Below, in pieces: positions 9,135-16,723 of a stretch of DNA of 64,000 nt (position 1 is the first letter of the stretch; the number at the start of each line of letters is the position of its first letter). The notes below the pieces were generated by a model. That model had not been told where the DNA came from. It did no database searches and saw only the letters and a list, made by a program, of their open reading frames with translations. The stretch lies in assembly GCA_965650335.1 (NCBI GenBank), contig CBFGOI010000008.1, forward strand, positions 11,650-75,649. Reading direction: 5' to 3'. Source of the DNA: Paradesertivirga sp965650335. Lineage in GTDB: Bacteria; Bacteroidota; Bacteroidia; Sphingobacteriales; Sphingobacteriaceae. A program made the translations under genes and the position numbers.

Positions 9135-9200
9135 TTATGTTTTAAGATGGGGCTATAGGGAAGGCAGGGATTGGTAGGTCGGGGTTGGATCGGGGTGGTT

Positions 9201-9246
9201 CCAGCCCCGTCATTCTCGCGCAGGCGGGAATCCTAATGCAGAGCAA
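9201..9246 (+). repeat. REP-like repeat, copy A
   Basis: A 46-base unit with the core GTCATTCTCGCGCAGGCGGG, an imperfect palindrome like the GTCATTCCCGCG...GGAATC elements found between genes in many bacteria. It is about 90% identical to copy B at 9590. Confidence 0.7.
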
Positions 9247-9589
9247 ATTAAAAAAGGGGGTAATCTCAACCAGACGACTTTGTTTTCTTCTGCTCATCGG
9301 CGCAGAGGCCTAGTCCTTTTGGCCGCAAAAGTACCAAAACTCTTGTGCCCTCCCGAGGTGCCTTTCTGCACAGATCCCAGCACAGATTTGCCAGCAGCGC
9401 TCAGGACTGCGCCTGTTTACGCCTGCGCTTAGGCCTTTGCTTCGATAAACAGCCGATGCCCTTTTCCTGCACACAAAGCTTGCTGCTGGCCAATCTCTCT
9501 CCGGCACGGTCGGGATGGCACAATTCTTCGTAGGTTAAGGGTTGAAGTTATTGTTCTGTTGCTGGATGCGTTATACTCAAAAGAAATAA

Positions 9590-9635
9590 CCAGTCCCGTC
9601 ATTCTCGCGCAGGCGCGAATCTTAATGCAGGGTAA
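9590..9635 (+). repeat. REP-like repeat, copy B
   Basis: Second copy of the element at 9201 in the same orientation, differing at a few positions. The palindromic core ATTCTCGCGC/GCGCGAAT is better paired than in copy A. Confidence 0.7.
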
Positions 9636-9654
9636 GACTTATGAGTACTGCGAG

Positions 9655-9715
9655 TGCGAAACCAGAAGGAGCTCCGACAGAGCTTTCTAGAAATGTGGCC
9701 GGACAGAGATTCTGG
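9655..9715 (+). repeat. rearranged fragment of the 142-base repeat
   Basis: Contains GAAACCAGAAGG (the end of the repeat at 11442) and, some 25 bases later, TGGCCGGACAGAG followed by TTCTGG (the middle of that repeat), in the opposite order. It is therefore a permuted or decayed third copy. Confidence 0.45.
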
Positions 9716-9727
9716 CAAATTTAGTTT

Positions 9728-9792
9728 TAGTACACTGTTAGTACAGTATGTGTACAGTATCTGTATAGTACCTGTACAGTATCTATACAGCA
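9728..9792. repeat. 11-bp-period degenerate tandem array
   Basis: Six consecutive units related to TCTGTACAGTA, with boundaries near 9739, 9749, 9760, 9771 and 9782. All are 11 bases except one of 10. Each contains a TGTACA- or TGTATA-like core. Confidence 0.75.
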
Positions 9793-9972
9793 GTGTCTCA
9801 GTAATTGTCTCGTAAGTCAGGGTTTTGTTTATGTTGGGCTGCTGCGCTTACAATGATTGGTTCCAAACAGCATTTTTGCTTTCTAACACGCCTGCTAAGC
9901 ATCCAAACTCCTCTCTAAAGAGAGGGTGCGCTCGGCGGTAAAAGTGGCGGGTGTGGGTTTTTATTTTTCTGC

Positions 9973-10221
9973 TTATGGAACGGTGGCGAGTAATTGTACG
10001 AGTATCATCGTTCTAACTACAAATCGTCCTCCACCCCGCCATGTCATTGCCTGATCGGCAATCATAAAGCGCCATGCCGGCGCCATGCTTATCTTGCTCA
10101 GTATCAGTGCCGTACAAAACAACGCAACCAATACAATTAAGTTAACGCTAGCAATTACATCAATACCTGTCTTTGTACAACAGCTAATTCTCTCCGTTTC
10201 CATGCTCTTTACCAGGTACAC
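9973..10221 (-). CDS. doubtful small membrane reading frame (82 aa)
   Basis: Unrecognised. It would encode one clear hydrophobic segment (VIASVNLIVLVALFCTALIL) after a polar N-terminus with two cysteines. A tail AWRFMIADQAMTWRGGGRF looks more protein-like than the surrounding DNA. It could be a remnant of a larger gene in this decayed interval. No neighbour supports a role. Confidence 0.28.
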   Translation of the reverse strand: MYLVKSMETERISCCTKTGIDVIASVNLIVLVALFCTALILSKISMAPAWRFMIADQAMTWRGGGRFVVRTMILVQLLATVP

Positions 10222-10456
10222 TAAGCAAAAATCTTTTTAGTTTTTCTATGAATTTCCCGAAGAGCTCCCGAACAAGCTTCTTTTTTGAGCTCAGCAGGAA
10301 AAACATCTTTAACCCCCCATTACAAATCTGTTTTTAGGAGACAATTGTTCACCTGATAAAAAAACTTGCCTTTAAGAGTATTTAAAATGCCTGTTCCGTA
10401 TCTGCGCCCTACACTTAGTGTACCTTGTTCGAGACATGTTCGGAATTTTGGCTGGC

Positions 10457-10500
10457 TGTCCCGAACCTGTCTCGAACCTGTCCCGAACCTGTCCCCTGCA
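10457..10500. repeat. second 11-bp-period array
   Basis: Four units, TGTCCCGAACC, TGTCTCGAACC, TGTCCCGAACC and TGTCCCCTGCA, are exactly 11 bases apart. TGTTCGAGACA and related pieces occur just upstream (10425-10450). A unit of the array at 9728, TGTATAGTACC, shares 7 of 11 positions. Confidence 0.7.
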
Positions 10501-10717
10501 AGGCCCCCATCAAGGATACACAAGAGACGAATTTGGAAGTGACAATTAGAGTTTGTCGTAGGGTCAGGACTTATACCAGCAAGTTGATCAGTTTGTTCAG
10601 AGAGTAAAGGAAGGCTTGTTTTGCGTCAATTCCTTCTTTTCCTCGATTTCACTCATGTTTTGAATTTTTCTTTGGTGAAGTTAAAAAATAAGATATTTAC
10701 TAAGCAAGGGCTATACA

Positions 10718-11431
10718 ATGAATAAAGAAGCAGAAGAAATTACCAGTTACGGGTTTACTATAATTGAAAACGTCTATACGGAAAATGAAATTAATGCGCT
10801 GATAAGCGGAATAAATAGCGTAGATAACTCTAAGCCTCTTTTCAGAAAAACGAATGATTTATTTGCTATCCGCCAGTTCCTGAAAGAGGTACCCGGCGTT
10901 AAAGAACTGGTATTTAATAGCCGGCTTAAAGAAATCATTAATAAGCTTTTTGATGATTCTTATTTTGTAGTGAAGTCTATCTACTTTGATAAACCTCCTC
11001 AATCGAACTGGTTTGTGGCCTGCCACCAAGACCTCACCATTTCTGTGAAAAAGAAAACAGAACACCATGGTTTTGGCCCCTGGACAGTTAAACACAATCA
11101 GTTTGCTGTGCAGCCTCCCCTAACTATTCTGGAAGATAATTTTACGGTTCGCATTCATCTGGATGATACTAATGAAGATAATGGCGCTTTAAAAATTATT
11201 TGTGGGAGTCATTTAAAAGGAATCTACAGACCTGAAACTGTTGATCGAACTATTGAAAAAGAAGTAGCTTGTCCGGTGAAAAAAGGTGGAATTATGATAA
11301 TGAGGCCGTTATTATTGCATGCATCTGGAAGAACCAGAAATGAGGCCAGAAGAAGGGTGATTCATATTGAGTTTAGCAGGATGGGATTGCCTGAAGGGAT
11401 GGAATGGGCGGAGTATGAATCGGTGGTTTAA
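10718..11431 (+). CDS. phytanoyl-CoA dioxygenase (PhyH) family protein
   Basis: A 237-residue Fe(II)/2-oxoglutarate-dependent oxygenase. The iron-binding triad is visible as H-x-D in ACHQDLTI (about residue 109) and the distal His in LLLHASGRTRN (about residue 204). The nearby Arg residues (RRRVIHIEF) are placed to bind 2-oxoglutarate. A double-stranded beta-helix core includes VRIHLDDTNEDNGALKIICG. Members hydroxylate lipids, small metabolites or halogenated compounds; the substrate is unknown. It stands alone between the repeat-rich interval and the first 142-base repeat. Confidence 0.88.
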   Translation: MNKEAEEITSYGFTIIENVYTENEINALISGINSVDNSKPLFRKTNDLFAIRQFLKEVPGVKELVFNSRLKEIINKLFDDSYFVVKSIYFDKPPQSNWFVACHQDLTISVKKKTEHHGFGPWTVKHNQFAVQPPLTILEDNFTVRIHLDDTNEDNGALKIICGSHLKGIYRPETVDRTIEKEVACPVKKGGIMIMRPLLLHASGRTRNEARRRVIHIEFSRMGLPEGMEWAEYESVV

Positions 11432-11441
11432 TTCCGCGTCT

Positions 11442-11583
11442 GCGACAGGAGCTTGAACCTTGAAGTAAAGCCGCTCACACTTACATGTAGGAAGATGAAG
11501 GTTTGTAGAGGTATGGCCGGACAGAGTTCTGGTTTTCGAGGTGGGATTTCAGTCGCCCTGCGGAAGACTGAAACCAGAAAGGG
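11442..11583 (+). repeat. 142-base structured repeat, copy 1
   Basis: Strongly similar to 12747-12890 in the same orientation, with shared blocks GAACCTTGAAGTAAA, GATGAAGGTTTG, TGGCCGGACAGAG and GGAAGACTGAAACCAGA. It can fold as TCTGG...CCAGA enclosing a perfect TTTCAGTC/GACTGAAA stem. In copy 2 the outer pairing is kept and the inner stem has one mismatch. It starts 10 bases after the PhyH stop and may be a mobile palindromic element or a structured RNA. Confidence 0.75.
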
Positions 11584-11651
11584 CGAGTTTGTTGCCAAGG
11601 AATTAAACTCTAACGGCAATTCTGTAGATAGCGACTGTTAATACTTGTATT

Positions 11652-12191
11652 ATGCAAAGAACTATTATATGTATATCTATAATCATGCTTTTGGCATCTT
11701 GTAGAACTAGCAAACCTGTTTATAAACCCTATAAATTTTCTATTCCCAAAGGGTTCACTCAGCTTTCGAAGACAGAGGCTGATTCACTAGTTAAGACCTT
11801 CGCTGGAAATTTTAAGAATGTCACATACTACAACTTTTATTTAAAGGACTCTATTGTGTTAGGTTTGCTAGTGAATAAAAATCCAAATCCGGACTATAAT
11901 GTAAAGAAGCAAGTAGAATCTAATCATCAAGTTCGAACTCGCAATGATCAATATATACCTCAAAATGCAGAGAAATATGATGGTTATAGCATTGAGCAAA
12001 AGAATGGCTTAGAACTGGTGATTTCGAATTACCATTCCGTCATAAATGGGAATTTAATGTACTATAAGAGCTTCCTCACCCAAACTGGGGATGATGTACT
12101 TAGAGGGTTAGTTGTTTTTCCTCAGGCAGATTCTGTTAGAGGGCAGAGAGCATTGAATGAAGTTGTCAATAGTGTTAGCGTGAAACGGTGA
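11652..12191 (+). CDS. hypothetical lipoprotein (179 aa)
   Basis: The N-terminus MQRTIICISIIMLLASC is a lipoprotein signal with lipobox LLASC, so the mature protein should start at Cys17 and be membrane anchored. The rest is a small mixed alpha/beta domain (IPKGFTQLSKTEADSLVKTF, DSIVLGLLVN, YYKSFLTQTGDDVLRGLVVF). I do not recognise it. It lies between the two copies of the 142-base repeat, which may mark a mobile or duplicated segment. Confidence 0.7.
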   Translation: MQRTIICISIIMLLASCRTSKPVYKPYKFSIPKGFTQLSKTEADSLVKTFAGNFKNVTYYNFYLKDSIVLGLLVNKNPNPDYNVKKQVESNHQVRTRNDQYIPQNAEKYDGYSIEQKNGLELVISNYHSVINGNLMYYKSFLTQTGDDVLRGLVVFPQADSVRGQRALNEVVNSVSVKR

Positions 12192-12251
12192 AGAATTTCT
12201 ACTTAAGGTTTTTTATATTGGTCGTTCCGCTACGCCTTTTACATTTAGCAT

Positions 12252-12392
12252 ATGGGAAGAAAGTATGCCATTCGCGGGACGACAAATAACGACAAAAGCG
12301 ACAATTTGTATTTGTTAACAGAAGGGTGCAAAGAGCTTCAATTTTTATTAGATTGCTATCCTGATATGCCAGGATATTTCTCCCTTAGCTAA
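12252..12392 (+). CDS. very small open frame (46 aa), uncertain
   Basis: An ATG frame MGRKYAIRGTTNNDKSDN continues to QFLLDCYPDMPGYFSLS and a TAA. No known match. It fills the gap between the lipoprotein and the membrane-protein genes on the same strand. The composition is plausible, but nothing else supports expression. Confidence 0.22.
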   Translation: MGRKYAIRGTTNNDKSDNLYLLTEGCKELQFLLDCYPDMPGYFSLS

Positions 12393-12401
12393 TTGATATA
12401 C

Positions 12402-12713
12402 ATGAACCAGGCAGTCTATTTATTAATCCCTTTAATTTTTCTCGGATGGTATATTGTTACCTTAAGAGTACTTGTTTATTGGAGGATGCTTAAGCAGAAA
12501 ACAATTTTTGATTATTTCATAGTCATCTGTTATTACACTATTGGTTTTATCCATTTCCCAATGAAACTCAGTGAAAATTTTCCAGATCAAAAGATACTAG
12601 CGCTATCACGACGATATGATAAGCTGTTAAAGTATTTTTATTTTAGTGTGACTACCGTGCTTACTTTTATTGTTCTGCTAATGGTTGCAGAAATGAAACA
12701 AAGGTCGAAATAA
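12402..12713 (+). CDS. small membrane protein (103 aa)
   Basis: Two or three hydrophobic segments are visible: AVYLLIPLIFLGWYIVTLRV, DYFIVICYYTIGFIHF and FYFSVTTVLTFIVLLMV. A cytosolic-looking basic loop and a C-terminal KQRSK are also present. It is unrecognised. A TTG nine bases upstream is in frame, but the ATG at 12402 is the better start. It is followed by repeat copy 2. Confidence 0.55.
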   Translation: MNQAVYLLIPLIFLGWYIVTLRVLVYWRMLKQKTIFDYFIVICYYTIGFIHFPMKLSENFPDQKILALSRRYDKLLKYFYFSVTTVLTFIVLLMVAEMKQRSK

Positions 12714-12746
12714 GGCTCATATCTTTGTTATTAATAAACCAGAAGG

Positions 12747-12890
12747 GTGACAGAAGCTCGAACCTTGAAGTAAAACCACTCGGGCACCTACATGGAGAAA
12801 GATGAAGGTTTGCAGAGATATGGCCGGACAGAGTCCTGGTTTTCAAGGTAAAGATTTAAGTCGTCCTGTGGAAGACTGAAACCAGAGGGG
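12747..12890 (+). repeat. 142-base structured repeat, copy 2
   Basis: Second copy of the element at 11442, same orientation, ending 14 bases before the C-box of the restriction-like module. Compensated or tolerated changes keep the CTGG/CCAG outer pairing, and the inner stem is TTTAAGTC/GACTGAAA. The two copies bracket the lipoprotein and membrane-protein genes as direct repeats. Confidence 0.75.
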
Positions 12891-12904
12891 TTGCACAATG
12901 CAAT

Positions 12905-12932
12905 GACACTTATAGTCCGTTGACTCAAAGTC
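12905..12932 (+). promoter_or_regulatory. C-box operator of the controller protein
   Basis: Two pseudo-palindromic half-operators, ACTTATAGT (12908-12916) and GACTCAAAGTC (12922-12932), are joined by CCGT-type spacer bases with centres 15 bases apart. This is the arrangement of C-boxes bound by controller proteins of type II restriction-modification systems. There two C dimers activate, then repress, their own operon. It ends 24 bases before the C gene start. Confidence 0.75.
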
Positions 12933-12942
12933 GACAATAACC

Positions 12943-12958
12943 CATCTTGCGAAAGATG
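12943..12958 (+). promoter_or_regulatory. start-codon hairpin with GCGA loop
   Basis: CATCTT (12943-12948) pairs perfectly with AAGATG (12953-12958) across a GCGA tetraloop of the GNRA class. The right arm contains the ATG of the controller gene. In RNA this could hide the start codon and tune translation. Confidence 0.45.
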
Positions 12959-13177
12959 AGTATTAAGGTTAAAGTTGGACAAAGAATAAAAGTCCTTCGC
13001 ACGCAATTAGCTATTTCCCAAGAAGCCTTAGCGAACAAAGCTAACATAGATAGAACCTATGTTACCGATGTAGAGAATGGACGTAGAAACATTTCTATCG
13101 AGAATTTGGAGAAACTTATCCTAGCTCTTGAAACAAATGTAGCGGACTTTTTTGCTGGAGAGGAATTTAAGAAATGA
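12956..13177 (+). CDS. XRE-family controller (C) protein of R-M type
   Basis: This 73-residue protein is a single helix-turn-helix domain: VGQRIKVLRTQLAISQEALA, then RTYVTDVENGRRNISIENLE, then ALETNVADFF. The R-T-Y-V-x-x-V-E-N-G-x-R-N and SIENLEKL pattern is that of C proteins controlling restriction-modification genes, which act as dimers on C-boxes. A C-box lies directly upstream. A TTG nine bases earlier is in frame; the ATG at 12956 gives the usual length. Its stop overlaps the next start by four bases (ATGA), so the two genes are translationally coupled. The regulator call is firm; control of the downstream gene is inference from coupling. Confidence 0.9.
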   Translation: MSIKVKVGQRIKVLRTQLAISQEALANKANIDRTYVTDVENGRRNISIENLEKLILALETNVADFFAGEEFKK

Positions 13178-15240
13178 GTCAGGCATACTTTCGATCCTCA
13201 ATTGAAAGGTTTTTAAAAACTGACGAAAACCTAATTATAGCTGAATTAAATAGAAGAAGTACAGAATTCGTTTCATTATGGACTATCGGTATAACATCTT
13301 GGGAAAGTTCAATACAAACTTTAAAGAACTCATTTGAAAAACTAATAGAACTATTACCTGAAGCTCTGAACTGGAATATTCTGCTCGAATACGAAATACC
13401 TCGTTTAGGAGGTCGACTGGATGCAGCAATCATAGCCCACGACATATTATTTGTTATAGAGTTTAAATTTGAACGCAGTAAATATGAGTTGGCAGATATA
13501 AGACAGACAGAAGATTATTGTCTTGATTTAGCTGATTTTCATTTAGAGAGCAGGAATAAAGCAATCGTTCCTATATTGTTGGCTCCTAAGGCCCCAGCTC
13601 ATGAAGTTGCGTTCGCTACGACGAACGACAACGTCAAACCATGTCAGAAAGCTAACCAACACAATCTAGCAGACATCATTAAGTTAAATTATCTTAAATA
13701 CCACTCTCCGTGTTCTGAATCAATAAATAGCGATCAGTGGGAGCAGAGTGAATATCAACCTACTCCCACGATTGTCCAAGCAGCAAGAGCTTTGTTTGCA
13801 GGGCAAAAGGTTGAAGCTATCACTAGGTCTCATGCAGATGCCATCAATCTTACTACGACCACTGAATATCTTATCCACAAGATCAATTTAGCTAAGTCTA
13901 CCAATAAAAAGATGGTATGCTTTGTCACCGGCGTGCCTGGGGCTGGGAAAACTCTCGTTGGATTAAATGTAATTCATGAGAAACAGTTGTTTGGCGGCGA
14001 TGATTTCAATACTGCCTACTTCTCCGGCAATGGCCCTCTAATTAACGTTCTTAGAGAGTCCCTTGCAAGAGATAACTATAACAGCAAATTATTTAAACAT
14101 GAAGCCAAAAAAGGACTAAAAAAACCAACCAAAGGTGACTCTCACCATCAAGTTCAGGCAAAAATCCAAAACCTTCACACATTCATCAAAGACGGAATTC
14201 GAAAAGATACTCCTCCCACTGAACGTATTGTAGTTTTTGATGAAGCACAAAGATGTTGGAATGCGCAACATTTTTATAATAAAGGGCGACAAAATGCCAA
14301 TAGGGACACTAAAACACCTATAGTAAAAAAATCAGAAGCTGAATTACTCTTCGAATTCATGAGTCGCCACGAAGGTTGGGCTGTAATCATCGCTTTAGTT
14401 GGAGGTGGTCAGGAAATTAATACAGGAGAGGCCGGTATTTCGGAATGGGGAAATGCTTTGAAAAAGCATCCAGATTGGCAGGTTCATATCTCACCACAAT
14501 TGTTATCTGGTGATAGTACAACTGCAGGAAAAACATTATTCGATGATATCCCTAACAACTTAACCATTCATCAAAATGAAGGATTACACCTAAAGGTAAG
14601 TCAGCGTTCTTTTCGAGCATGCAACTTAAATGACTGGGTAAATGCATTAATTGATAATAAACCTGCAAAAGCCGAAGCTTTCGCCAAGCTAATAAAACAA
14701 TCTTTCCCATTAAAAATCACAAGAGATTTAGATGCAGCTAAGGATTGGTTAAAGGCAAAAATATTAGGGACAAAACGCATAGGATTGGTGGCTAGTTCTG
14801 GAGCATTAAGATTGCGGCCTTATGGGATTAACGTCAAGGAATCGATCGATGAAGCAAATTGGTTTCTCAACGATGAAAAAGATGTTCGATCGTCTTATTA
14901 TTTAGAAATCGTCGCCACTGAATTTGCTGTGCAGGGGCTGGAATTAGATTGGACGGGGGTTTGTTGGGATGCTGATTTAAGGCGAGCAAATGGAACCTGG
15001 GACTTCCGTGATTTTTCGGGGACAAAATGGAATCAAATAAGCACAGGAGACGCTCACCAATTTTTATTGAACACCTACAGAGTTTTATTAACTCGGGCTA
15101 GAGAAGGCTTGGTAATTTTTGTTCCTCTTGGTGACCAGGAGGATCCGACGCGCCTTCCTTCCTTCTATGACCCGATTTATGAGTATTTAAAATCGTGCGG
15201 TTTAGAAGACATATCAACTAGTTCAATGTCAACTGGCTAA
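13174..15240 (+). CDS. PD-(D/E)XK nuclease fused to DUF2075 ATPase/helicase
   Basis: A 688-residue two-part protein. The N-terminal region (about 60-175) looks like a RecB/Cas4-type nuclease: Asp83 in GGRLDAA, Glu96-x-Lys98 in FVIEFKF, and a QxxxY motif (QTEDY, 111-115). The C-terminal part (about 240-655) is a DUF2075 P-loop domain. It has Walker A GVPGAGKT (253-260), Walker B IVVFDEAQR (Asp356, Glu357), a Gly-rich GGGQEINTGEAG segment near 410-421, and a motif-VI-like VLLTRAREGLVIF (637-649). This predicts an ATP-driven DNA- or RNA-acting nuclease. Under a C-type regulator it is best read as an anti-phage restriction factor; the target is unknown. No methyltransferase adjoins it. Confidence 0.85.
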   Translation: MSQAYFRSSIERFLKTDENLIIAELNRRSTEFVSLWTIGITSWESSIQTLKNSFEKLIELLPEALNWNILLEYEIPRLGGRLDAAIIAHDILFVIEFKFERSKYELADIRQTEDYCLDLADFHLESRNKAIVPILLAPKAPAHEVAFATTNDNVKPCQKANQHNLADIIKLNYLKYHSPCSESINSDQWEQSEYQPTPTIVQAARALFAGQKVEAITRSHADAINLTTTTEYLIHKINLAKSTNKKMVCFVTGVPGAGKTLVGLNVIHEKQLFGGDDFNTAYFSGNGPLINVLRESLARDNYNSKLFKHEAKKGLKKPTKGDSHHQVQAKIQNLHTFIKDGIRKDTPPTERIVVFDEAQRCWNAQHFYNKGRQNANRDTKTPIVKKSEAELLFEFMSRHEGWAVIIALVGGGQEINTGEAGISEWGNALKKHPDWQVHISPQLLSGDSTTAGKTLFDDIPNNLTIHQNEGLHLKVSQRSFRACNLNDWVNALIDNKPAKAEAFAKLIKQSFPLKITRDLDAAKDWLKAKILGTKRIGLVASSGALRLRPYGINVKESIDEANWFLNDEKDVRSSYYLEIVATEFAVQGLELDWTGVCWDADLRRANGTWDFRDFSGTKWNQISTGDAHQFLLNTYRVLLTRAREGLVIFVPLGDQEDPTRLPSFYDPIYEYLKSCGLEDISTSSMSTG

Positions 15241-15274
15241 TATTTCCAGTTTGCCCTAAGCCACCAAGAGTTTG

Positions 15275-15553
15275 TCAATAATAATATTTGAAGAAATCCG
15301 CTGCTTCCTCTGTAAACTCCACCCCTTCAAACTCATGAAACCCATGATCTAATTCTTCATCCCATCTATCAAAATGCAAGTCAGGCATTCCCCACTCTTT
15401 TGCGTAAAACCATTGTCCATCTATCAATTTTGATTTAATCAATTCTGTTACCTGTTCAAGACTTAAGTTATTCGGGTTAGCAAATATTACTTGTCCATAA
15501 TTTTTATAGTTTCCAGCATCTCGGTAGAGATAGGAGAATTTGATATTTGGCAT
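15275..15553 (-). CDS. small hypothetical protein (92 aa)
   Basis: Unrecognised, but well-formed: MPNIKFSYLYRDAGNYKNYG opens it, a helix NLSLEQVTELIKSKL follows, and it ends acidic (EFTEEAADFFKYYY). No signal peptide or membrane span is present. A TTG two codons earlier is in frame; the ATG at 15553 is preferred. It converges with the nuclease-ATPase gene, 34 bases apart, and could be cargo of the same accessory region. Confidence 0.6.
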   Translation of the reverse strand: MPNIKFSYLYRDAGNYKNYGQVIFANPNNLSLEQVTELIKSKLIDGQWFYAKEWGMPDLHFDRWDEELDHGFHEFEGVEFTEEAADFFKYYY

Positions 15554-15765
15554 CCTCAAATGTCGATCAACAAAAAGGGAAAGTCAATCGGATATAAGTG
15601 AACCTGTGATAAAGCAGGAGAAAACTATCCCACAAAGACCAAAACATCCAAATTAAACCCGGCTGCGCGGATACCGGCCATAGCGGCTAAGGCCCTGTGT
15701 AGTATGAGCAAAGACGGGGCTGCAGGAACCGATGAAGACGCTTGTTGATTTTCTAAAACAAGGAT

Positions 15766-16455
15766 TTATAATGCTACTTTATACTCTACCGTAGCATTTT
15801 TGCTCACCGTAATCGAATCGAGATTTTGTACATTTCCATTAAGGGGAGAAATATACCAGCGGATATTTGTTTGAATACCCGAGGCTGTTTTAAGCGAGAT
15901 GGTAGTGTCCAGATTGGGTTTAACCGGCAGCCAATAACCGAGGCCTGACTTACCACATGAGTACGAAAAATCTATATGTTTAACCGTTGAGGTACTACCG
16001 GCTGTAAGATGCAGCTTTATAAAACCGGGCCAGTGCATGGCAAAGTTTCGCTGTACAGGCTTATTAAAACTGGTACTATCAAGATCGAGTGTGAACACAT
16101 GATTGTCGTTTAAGGGACGTATAAAATAGTTGCTGTGGGTGGCCGAGAGGGAAAAATATCCTTTACCCTCTTTAAACTTTGTACCATCGAATTTTATTGA
16201 ATAGTCGCCATTTTGATTGGTTTTGGCATCTACAAGAAGGCGTGAATTTCCGAAGATGGAATAGCCGCCAGAGTGGTAATAGAATTTCAATTTTACATAA
16301 GGTCTCCCCTGATTGGTTGCCGAATCGGTTACCCGGCCTTTTAATTCGTAACAATTACCGGTACAGTTTACCCCGTCGAACAATGGATCTTTACAGGAAT
16401 CCATGCGCATTAATAAGGTTGAAAGCACCAAGGAAAATATGGTAAACAGCTTCAT
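15766..16455 (-). CDS. secreted protein with carboxypeptidase-regulatory-like domain
   Basis: This 229-residue protein has an N-terminal signal MKLFTIFSLVLSTLLMRMDSC. The MDSC cysteine is not a good lipobox, so lipidation is doubtful. The region from about 38, ELKGRVTDSATNQGRPYVKL then KTNQNGDYSIKFDG, is the usual beta-sandwich pattern of CarboxypepD_reg-like domains. The rest is beta-rich (NPVQRNFAMHW-like strands, TTISLKTASGIQ). It is probably a periplasmic or surface protein of unknown role, transcribed alone from a TATATTTG box. Confidence 0.65.
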   Translation of the reverse strand: MKLFTIFSLVLSTLLMRMDSCKDPLFDGVNCTGNCYELKGRVTDSATNQGRPYVKLKFYYHSGGYSIFGNSRLLVDAKTNQNGDYSIKFDGTKFKEGKGYFSLSATHSNYFIRPLNDNHVFTLDLDSTSFNKPVQRNFAMHWPGFIKLHLTAGSTSTVKHIDFSYSCGKSGLGYWLPVKPNLDTTISLKTASGIQTNIRWYISPLNGNVQNLDSITVSKNATVEYKVAL

Positions 16456-16473
16456 GGCAAGTGATTAGGTTTT

Positions 16474-16481
16474 CAAATATA
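16474..16481 (-). promoter_or_regulatory. -7 box of the secreted-protein gene
   Basis: TATATTTG on the minus strand fits TAnnTTTG and lies 18 bases before the start codon at 16455. No clear TTTG -33 element is seen at the proper distance. Confidence 0.4.
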
Positions 16482-16723
16482 TAAATTTGGGTGAAAATTC
16501 GGAGCAGGTGACATTGAAAGGGGAAGGCTTGATTATAAAGACATAATTAAAAAATTTCTAAGCAGGGAACGTTCGAACCGCAGATGAATGGACTATGCAG
16601 TGGCAGCTCTGTTCGATCTGATCATGCGGATTCTATAAGTCAAGTCAATTGCAACACAGGTAGGAAAAACCGTCAATGAATGGCTGAAAATATAAATTCT
16701 GACTTGGGAGGAAAGGACCTCGC

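Larger units (their letters stand above)
9041..10717. other. gene-poor, repeat-rich interval
   Basis: About 1.7 kb with no convincing intact gene. It contains a G11 run, two 46-base REP-like repeats, a GC-rich block at about 9300-9535, and a rearranged piece of the 142-base repeat. It also holds two arrays of 11-bp period, a short CTCTCT/AGAGAG palindrome at 9910-9925, and one doubtful small membrane reading frame. The GC-rich block has short overlapping frames on both strands, but neither looks like protein. The interval resembles an integration or decay zone next to the accessory genes. Confidence 0.6.

Noticed and set aside
9310..9533. Overlapping reading frames on both strands in the GC-rich block
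   Set aside because: Composition is driven by GC-rich repeat DNA, neither frame looks like a protein, and there is no start context.
11428..11641. Short frames on both strands in repeat copy 1 (62-63 aa)
   Set aside because: Copy 2 does not keep the same frames intact, while the hairpin pairing is kept; a non-coding element fits better.
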